From NCBI GenBank assembly GCA_016296345.1, contig JAEDJL010000008.1, positions 1 to 48,446 of the forward strand: a DNA stretch of 48,446 nt, read 5' to 3'. The notes under the pieces were generated by a model. The model was not told the DNA's origin, did not search any database, and was given only the letters and a program-made list of their open reading frames with translations. A program made the position numbers and the translations under genes. Positions 44,345-48,446 of the stretch are shown one piece after another (position 1 is the stretch's first letter; each line of letters begins with the position of its first letter). The DNA is from Bacteroidales bacterium (GTDB lineage: Bacteria; Bacteroidota; Bacteroidia; Bacteroidales; P3).

Positions 44345-44746
44345 GCCGTCAGGACCTACCAATTTGAACTTGTGAGTATCACTCACGGGTTAAATTCCTT
44401 GTGCTGCAAGTTTTTTCTTCAACCAACGCCAATAATTGCCGGCTTTCACATAGTCCGATTCGTTGTTTATGGCACGAACAATATCTGTAGCAGAGTAGAA
44501 CCACCTGCTATCGTTATCGCTCCATATTGCACGAACCTCTCTATTGTTATAAAAGCGAATAGACATCTTGTTCATTGCCTTGTCTTCTTGAATTTGTGGA
44601 ACAAGTCCAACATTTTTATAATTTTCCTTATTTACCAAAGCCTCCAATCCCTTGATTGCAAACTCTTCGCCCATAAGCCGAAAGACAAGGTTGGCAAACG
44701 TTTGTTGCGAAGTTGTGCTTTCTCCCTCAATGGAATTATCAATCAA
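44290..44746 (-). pseudogene. Bro-N domain gene, broken by an in-frame stop and 3' loss
   Basis: The 118-codon frame starts at a TTG (44746) with no ATG. It includes TFANLVFRLMGEEFAIKGLEAL and the Bro-N/antirepressor-like RFYNNREVRAIWSD...WYWLKKK-type region, ending at a TAA (44390-44392). Translation continues in the same frame after the stop with PVSDTHKFKLVGPDGKN, the normal next part of Bro-N proteins. The frame then runs into the promoter block of the WYL gene. So a nonsense change (for example CAA to TAA) plus a 3' deletion seem to have inactivated it. Intact relatives may carry a C-terminal catalytic domain such as Fic; none remains here. Confidence 0.75.
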
Positions 44747-44804
44747 CCCTCCCGTCCCACCTTAAATCCTTTGAATCCCACCTTTGGCTTTTTCATTATT
44801 CTTC

Positions 44805-45848
44805 CTACTTGTAGTTATTCTCATGTTGAAGCATAAAGAGTTGTTTCTGTCGCTCTATTTCTGTTCTCAACTGTTCTTCGGTAGGGAGGTATAGTTGGTA
44901 TTTACTTGCAAGAATAGTATTGTTGTCTTCCGGTAAGGCAAGGCGAACAACCGTATCGTTCTTCTCTGTGCAGAGCAGTATGCCGATGGTTGGGTTTTCG
45001 TCCGGTTGCTTCTCATATCGGTCGTAGTAATTGACATACATCTGCAACTGCCCCAAGTCCTGATGTGTGATTTTGTGGTTCTTTATCTCTATCACCACAA
45101 ACGAACGCAACAAACGATTGTAGAAAACAAGGTCGGCAAAGAATTCGTCATCTTCTAATAACAGACGCTTCTGCCGTGCCACAAAGGAAAAGCCCTTGCC
45201 CATCTCCAACAGAAAATCTGCTATGTGAGAAATGATAGCACTCTCCAAATCCTTCTCATAGTAGGCAGCCTTACGTTCCAAGCCAAGGAACTCTAACACC
45301 ATAGGGTCTTTGATGATTTCTTGCGGTGTCTCAGGTATGCGTTCGTTTCGTGCAACAGCCAATACCGATTCTTTATCATTGCTCAATAACAGACGTTCAT
45401 AGAGCATCGAATTGATTTGTCGTTCTAACTGACGACCAGTCCAACCCTCATTCACAGCCTCCAACTCATAATACTCCCGTTTATCGGGATCTGTTATCTG
45501 AATCAGCATTCTGTATTGTGACCAATTCAATTGGGAACGCAGTGTGTTCCCAATTGGATAGGTCTTGTAAAATTGACGGCAAAACTTTAGTTGCCTTTCT
45601 CCAAAGCCACTGCCAAATTCAGGTACTATTTCTTGAGCAAGTCGTTTTATAAGGTACGTACCATAGTCTGCTCGTTCCTTGCCTTGCTGTTCTTTCTCGA
45701 AGATACGCTTGCCAATAGCCCAATACATCTGTACTCGGCAAAAGTCCACACTGCGTACCGCGCGAGTACGAGCCTCGCTGATGATTTGCCTAATCTCTTC
45801 CACAAATCCTTGTATGGATTCTGTTGTAAGTTTACTATCTTCTTTCAT
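44805..45848 (-). CDS. DUF1016 / YhcG-type PD-(D/E)XK nuclease
   Basis: 347 aa. The N-terminal DUF1016 domain (about 10-150) includes VQMYWAIGKRIFEKEQQGKERADYG and FGERQLKFCRQFY. The C-terminal nuclease domain (about 180-325) has FFADLVFYN and VVIEIKNHK, giving the D...ExK site, followed by a conserved GQLQMYVNYYD. Such proteins occur often in defence islands and beside type I restriction genes; the molecular target is not established. AAGGAGG lies 8 bases before the ATG, an unusually strong site for this phylum. The promoter at 46028-46058 is a copy of the hsd promoter. The gene looks complete. Confidence 0.85.
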   Translation of the reverse strand: MKEDSKLTTESIQGFVEEIRQIISEARTRAVRSVDFCRVQMYWAIGKRIFEKEQQGKERADYGTYLIKRLAQEIVPEFGSGFGERQLKFCRQFYKTYPIGNTLRSQLNWSQYRMLIQITDPDKREYYELEAVNEGWTGRQLERQINSMLYERLLLSNDKESVLAVARNERIPETPQEIIKDPMVLEFLGLERKAAYYEKDLESAIISHIADFLLEMGKGFSFVARQKRLLLEDDEFFADLVFYNRLLRSFVVIEIKNHKITHQDLGQLQMYVNYYDRYEKQPDENPTIGILLCTEKNDTVVRLALPEDNNTILASKYQLYLPTEEQLRTEIERQKQLFMLQHENNYK

Positions 45849-45867
45849 GTTCAGTCCTCCTTATTTA

Positions 45868-45969
45868 TCAAAGCCTCCAATCCCTTAATTGCAAACTCAT
45901 CGCCCATAAGCTGAGAGACAAGGTTTGCAAACGTTTGCTGCAAAGTTGTGCTTTCTTATTGGTTGGCAT
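45868..45969 (-). CDS. Hybrid leader frame ahead of the DUF1016 gene
   Basis: 33 codons starting with the duplicated WYL start (MPTNKKAQL) and continuing out of frame through the Bro-N piece. It ends 19 bases before the DUF1016 ATG. In another frame the Bro-N piece itself (TFANLVSQLMGDEF...INKED) stops 4 bases before that ATG. It could be translated, but no product is recognised and it may be only a recombination scar. Confidence 0.35.
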   Translation of the reverse strand: MPTNKKAQLCSKRLQTLSLSLWAMSLQLRDWRL

Positions 45970-46027
45970 AAGGCTTTAATTCTATGCATCTTACTGCCAT
46001 ACTTATTAACACCCCGGTTTACTCCTA

Positions 46028-46058
46028 CAAAGGTACGCAAATTTTCCCGAAATACCAA
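46028..46058 (-). promoter_or_regulatory. Promoter copy B, drives the DUF1016 nuclease
   Basis: On the minus strand TTGG (46055-46058), a 19-base gap and TACCTTTG (46028-46035), with surroundings matching the WYL-hsd promoter. Confidence 0.8.
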
Positions 46059-46307
46059 TTTTTTCCGAGTTTACTTGTATTCGCTTCTGCTTCTATCTGA
46101 TAAAATACAGAACAGCACATAATTATCATTGTTCTTTTCAAAGCCTTAGCAATCAAACCTTATCTTCTGTTCGTTTTATTGTCTGCTCTCCGGTTCGTCG
46201 GCTATACGTTTCATCAAGTCCTCTTCAGGCGGAAAATATTTGATAATATCCGGTTTCATGGTAATGTCTCAAAAAGTATAGGTATAATGAAACAAACAAT
46301 GGATTCT

Positions 46308-46338
46308 TTTGTCATTTCGGAATATTTTCATACCTTTG
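46308..46338 (+). promoter_or_regulatory. Promoter of the AbiEi-AbiEii operon
   Basis: TTTG (46308-46311), a 19-base gap and TACCTTTG (46331-46338). It places transcription start after the longer upstream ATGs. Confidence 0.8.
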
Positions 46339-46388
46339 TAGTCAGAAAAAAACGCTTTTATTCAGACTTAAAACAGGATATAAATCGT

Positions 46389-47003
46389 ATGCAAAATACT
46401 ATAGAACACAAAGTTAGAACAAAGATAACCTACGCAAGATATGGCGAGGTGTTTTTTGTATCTACATTTCATCAATTTGATGTGGGATATGTGACCAAAC
46501 TTCTTGCCCAATTTGAGAAGGAAGGTTTGATTACACGAATAGCCAAAGGGGTATATGTGAAAGCTAAGAAAACACGATTTGGAGTTGTATATCCTTCGGC
46601 TTTTGAACTTGTAACAGAGATTGCCAAGAGAGATAAAGCAATAGTATTTCCAGCAGGTGAAACCGCTGCTAACAGATTGGGATTCTCTACACAAGTCCCG
46701 ATGAATGCTTGTTTCATAACATCCGGCACTCCGAGAAAACTTAAATTGGGCAATAGAACCATAATATTAAAACACGGAGTTCCAAGAAATTTTGCATACA
46801 AAGGAAAACTAATGCCTGAATTGGTGCAAGCTCTTCGTAGCATTGGAGAAGAAAATATAACAGAGAGTGTGGAAAAAAGAGTAGCCCAACTATTATCCGC
46901 AACTTCAGAAGCAGAGACTATTGAACATGATCTGTTATTAGCACCGGTATGGGTAAGACAGATTATAAAAAGAAACCTCAAAACGAATACAGACAATGAG
47001 TAA
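46389..47003 (+). CDS. AbiEi-like (DUF6088) antitoxin/regulator
   Basis: 204 aa from the ATG at 46389 (MQNTIEHKVR), chosen because the promoter at 46308-46338 lies inside the longer frame and because family members begin like this. The N-terminal winged helix (about 1-60) has YARYGEVFFVSTFHQFD and FEKEGLITRIAKGVYVKAK. The remainder (about 70-200) is the AbiEi/DUF6088 body with AIVFPAGETAANRLGFST and GTPRKLKLGNRTI. It is the antitoxin and probably the autorepressor of a type IV toxin-antitoxin pair. It overlaps AbiEii by 8 bases. Confidence 0.82.
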   Translation: MQNTIEHKVRTKITYARYGEVFFVSTFHQFDVGYVTKLLAQFEKEGLITRIAKGVYVKAKKTRFGVVYPSAFELVTEIAKRDKAIVFPAGETAANRLGFSTQVPMNACFITSGTPRKLKLGNRTIILKHGVPRNFAYKGKLMPELVQALRSIGEENITESVEKRVAQLLSATSEAETIEHDLLLAPVWVRQIIKRNLKTNTDNE

Positions 47004-48054
47004 ATGGATAGACTTTTCAATAGATGAACGTAAAGCCATGATACAAGGCGTTGTGGAAGCGAAGAATATTGATGAAGCTGCAGCGGAAAAGGATTGGTGG
47101 GTAACAGCCATATTGTACGCCCTGTTCCAAACAAAGTCTGCTAAGTATTTGCTCTTCAAAGGTGGTACAAGTCTGAGTAAAGGTTGGAACATAATAGACC
47201 GTTTCAGTGAGGATATTGATTTGGCTCTCGGTCGTGATTTCTTCTTGAACGAAAAGAATTTGTCGTGTGCCGGTTGCAGCAGCAACACCCAAATTCACAA
47301 GTTCAGAGAAAAGGCACAAGATTATCTTTTCAGTGAATTTAAAGATGATTTGAAAGAGCAACTTGCCAAATTAGGAACAGATGTGATTGTACTTGCAGAA
47401 AATGAGGTCATAGATGAAAATGGAGAGCTTAAGAAGGTAGATCATGACAAAGACCCTTCTGTGATTTTTGTTCAATATCCATCACTATATAATAGTAATG
47501 CTCCCTATGCAATACCGACCGTGAAGATTGAAATAAGTGTCCTTTCTATGGCTGAACCATACGAAATGAAACGCATATCTTCATTGGTTGAACAAGTTTA
47601 TAAAGATGAAGATGTTGATTCTGATATTGTTCAGACCATCAAGACCGTAAGTCCTGCAAGAACATTCTTAGAAAAGTCATTTTTGCTTTGTGAAGAATAC
47701 CAAAAGAAAGACCCAAGAACATATCGCATATCTCGCCACTTCTACGATATAGAGAAATTATCTCACACCGATTATATAGATAAGGCATTAAACAACCCTA
47801 ATCTTTATTACGACATCGTGGAGCATAGAAAGAAATTCTATCATGTAGGATATGTGGATTACGATAAAGAACTACCAACATCTATTACGATTGTTCCAAG
47901 TAAAGAACTTGTGCCGAAATATGAAGTGGATTATAACAATATGCGATCCAGCTTTATCTTTGGAGAGGCTTTGGAATTTGCAGATTTGCTCAAGTTCCTC
48001 GAAACGTTACAAGAACGATTTCGAAAGATTCCTCCAAGGACATCGGCAGAGTAA
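46996..48054 (+). CDS. AbiEii-type nucleotidyltransferase toxin
   Basis: 352 aa. The nucleotidyltransferase motifs are LLFKGGTSLSKGWNIIDRFSEDIDLAL (about residues 52-78; G-G-T-S-L plus S-E-D-I-D-L), where the acidic pair binds metal. A later VKIEISVLSMAEPYE segment supplies a further Glu. AbiEii/MenT-type toxins add nucleotides to RNA or tRNA, and the pair protects against phage by growth arrest; the target here is inferred only. Coupled to AbiEi and followed by a hairpin. Confidence 0.85.
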   Translation: MSKWIDFSIDERKAMIQGVVEAKNIDEAAAEKDWWVTAILYALFQTKSAKYLLFKGGTSLSKGWNIIDRFSEDIDLALGRDFFLNEKNLSCAGCSSNTQIHKFREKAQDYLFSEFKDDLKEQLAKLGTDVIVLAENEVIDENGELKKVDHDKDPSVIFVQYPSLYNSNAPYAIPTVKIEISVLSMAEPYEMKRISSLVEQVYKDEDVDSDIVQTIKTVSPARTFLEKSFLLCEEYQKKDPRTYRISRHFYDIEKLSHTDYIDKALNNPNLYYDIVEHRKKFYHVGYVDYDKELPTSITIVPSKELVPKYEVDYNNMRSSFIFGEALEFADLLKFLETLQERFRKIPPRTSAE

Positions 48055-48062
48055 TTATAATT

Positions 48063-48099
48063 AGTAAGGCAAGTACCATAGTACGATACTTGCCTTACT
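48063..48099 (+). terminator. Hairpin after the AbiE pair
   Basis: agtaaggcaagta pairs exactly with tacttgccttact (13 bp, 48063-48075 and 48087-48099), 9 bases after the AbiEii stop. Confidence 0.8.
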
Positions 48100-48295
48100 T
48101 GTTAATCAGAATAGTTAGTACGCACAAAAAAACACTACTATCGTCTCTCCGAGAAAACTATACCCCGCAACATTCGCCTTGTAAGGGCAAAAGCGTCCTG
48201 TTTACTATCTGTTCGGGAGAAAGGTTGTTATTGTTTTACATTCCACAATATCAATTAGATTTCTGAAAGCAAATTATTTAACATTTGACCTGATT
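48100..48295. other. Intergenic region without a recognised feature
   Basis: I see no supported gene, promoter or RNA here. A segment near 48170-48210 (gcaacattcgccttgtaagg) has a small self-complementary core but no clear identity. Confidence 0.5.
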
Positions 48296-48446
48296 TTAAG
48301 CCGAAATGCCGGCGATTTTTCGGGGTCGGTCGATGTTCGGGTCGATTTTTTCGAGTATTTGAGCGTTAAGCAATTCTCTGTGTTTCAGGTCTTTACAAAA
48401 TAAGTGTTGATTTGGGTGAAATAAGTGAGGCTTTTTTTGAAAAAAG
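48296..48446 (-). CDS. Possible 3' end of a gene cut by the window edge
   Basis: An open frame of 49 codons runs from the right edge to a TAA at 48296-48298, reading ...KDLKHRELLNAQILEKIDP...IAGISA. It has no start in the window. The C-terminal residues look protein-like, possibly from a mobile-element gene, but I do not recognise it, and a chance frame of this size is common. Confidence 0.25.
   Translation of the reverse strand, partial: FFQKKPHLFHPNQHLFCKDLKHRELLNAQILEKIDPNIDRPRKIAGISA

Larger units (their letters stand above)
45863..46136. repeat. Chimeric block: Bro-N 5' end joined to WYL-promoter copy B
   Basis: 45863-45956 matches 44630-44723 (Bro-N 5' part), and 45940-46136 matches 44144-44344 (WYL start and promoter). 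The two parts overlap in a stretch matching 17 bases shared by both sources (agaaagcacaacttcgc on the minus strand). Confidence 0.85.
45970..46388. other. Divergent intergenic region, DUF1016/AbiE
   Basis: Holds the DUF1016 promoter (minus) and the AbiE promoter (plus), with a gtctcaaaaagta motif at 46266-46278. The open frame from 46179 leading into AbiEi is upstream of the promoter and is not translated as part of it. Confidence 0.7.

Noticed and set aside
46179..46388. Longer N-terminus for the AbiEi protein
   Set aside because: A consensus promoter lies inside this part, and the family begins at the ATG at 46389.
36269..48054. CRISPR array or tRNA attachment site bordering the island
   Set aside because: No spaced direct repeats and no tRNA-like cloverleaf were seen at either edge.

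Overview
The window looks like a chromosomal segment of a member of the Bacteroidota, most likely order Bacteroidales. Three things point there. Promoters repeatedly match the Bacteroidota consensus (TTTG or TTGG, about 19 nt, then TAnnTTTG). Lineage-typical genes are present: gldH, a PSP1/RicT-like gene beside holB, a secreted protein with a type IX secretion C-terminal sorting domain, and a debranching enzyme/glycosyltransferase/GH57 trio. Several genes have their start only a few bases after the -7 box. No rRNA, tRNA or CRISPR array was seen.

Positions 1-36072 hold mostly conserved housekeeping and envelope genes. On the minus strand near the left edge is a ClC channel - asd - PagL-like outer-membrane deacylase operon. 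Next come an ECF sigma factor / membrane anti-sigma-like / periplasmic Spy-like / TauE-type exporter operon, and a glycosyltransferase - murF - anmK operon. A divergent promoter region at about 10.63 kb starts a long plus-strand run: flippase, glycogen debranching enzyme, glycosyltransferase, GH57 amylase, FemAB-like transferase and rlmH, followed by dnaB with its own promoter. From 19.6 to 32.7 kb are an asparagine-synthetase-B-named lipoprotein, xth - ompA, a T9SS cargo protein, TerB/DnaJ - VWA protein, and holB - PSP1 - gldH - PBP1A. tsaD, aroK and pyrG follow on the plus strand, ending in a clear terminator.

Positions 36144-48099 form a defence island. A WYL-domain regulator heads a tight hsdM-hsdS-hsdR type I restriction operon on the minus strand. 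Upstream are a broken Bro-N gene and an intact DUF1016 PD-(D/E)XK nuclease gene. A divergent AbiEi/AbiEii toxin-antitoxin pair closes the island. The promoter block of the WYL-hsd operon is duplicated about 1.8 kb upstream, where it drives the DUF1016 nuclease. The duplicate is a chimera joined to the 5' part of the Bro-N gene through a shared 17-bp stretch, so the two defence genes probably share regulation.

A second unusual layer is a small family of palindromic repeats with core AACGCCGTT. It occurs between genes as nested inverted repeats near 22.9 kb and 24.35 kb. It also occurs inside two reading frames (murF and the 14-kb glycosyltransferase), where it appears to add Arg-rich peptide inserts (KRRF-like). 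This resembles protein-coding palindromic elements known from other bacteria, such as those of Rickettsia. Together with the duplicated chimeric promoter, it is the observation most worth following up.
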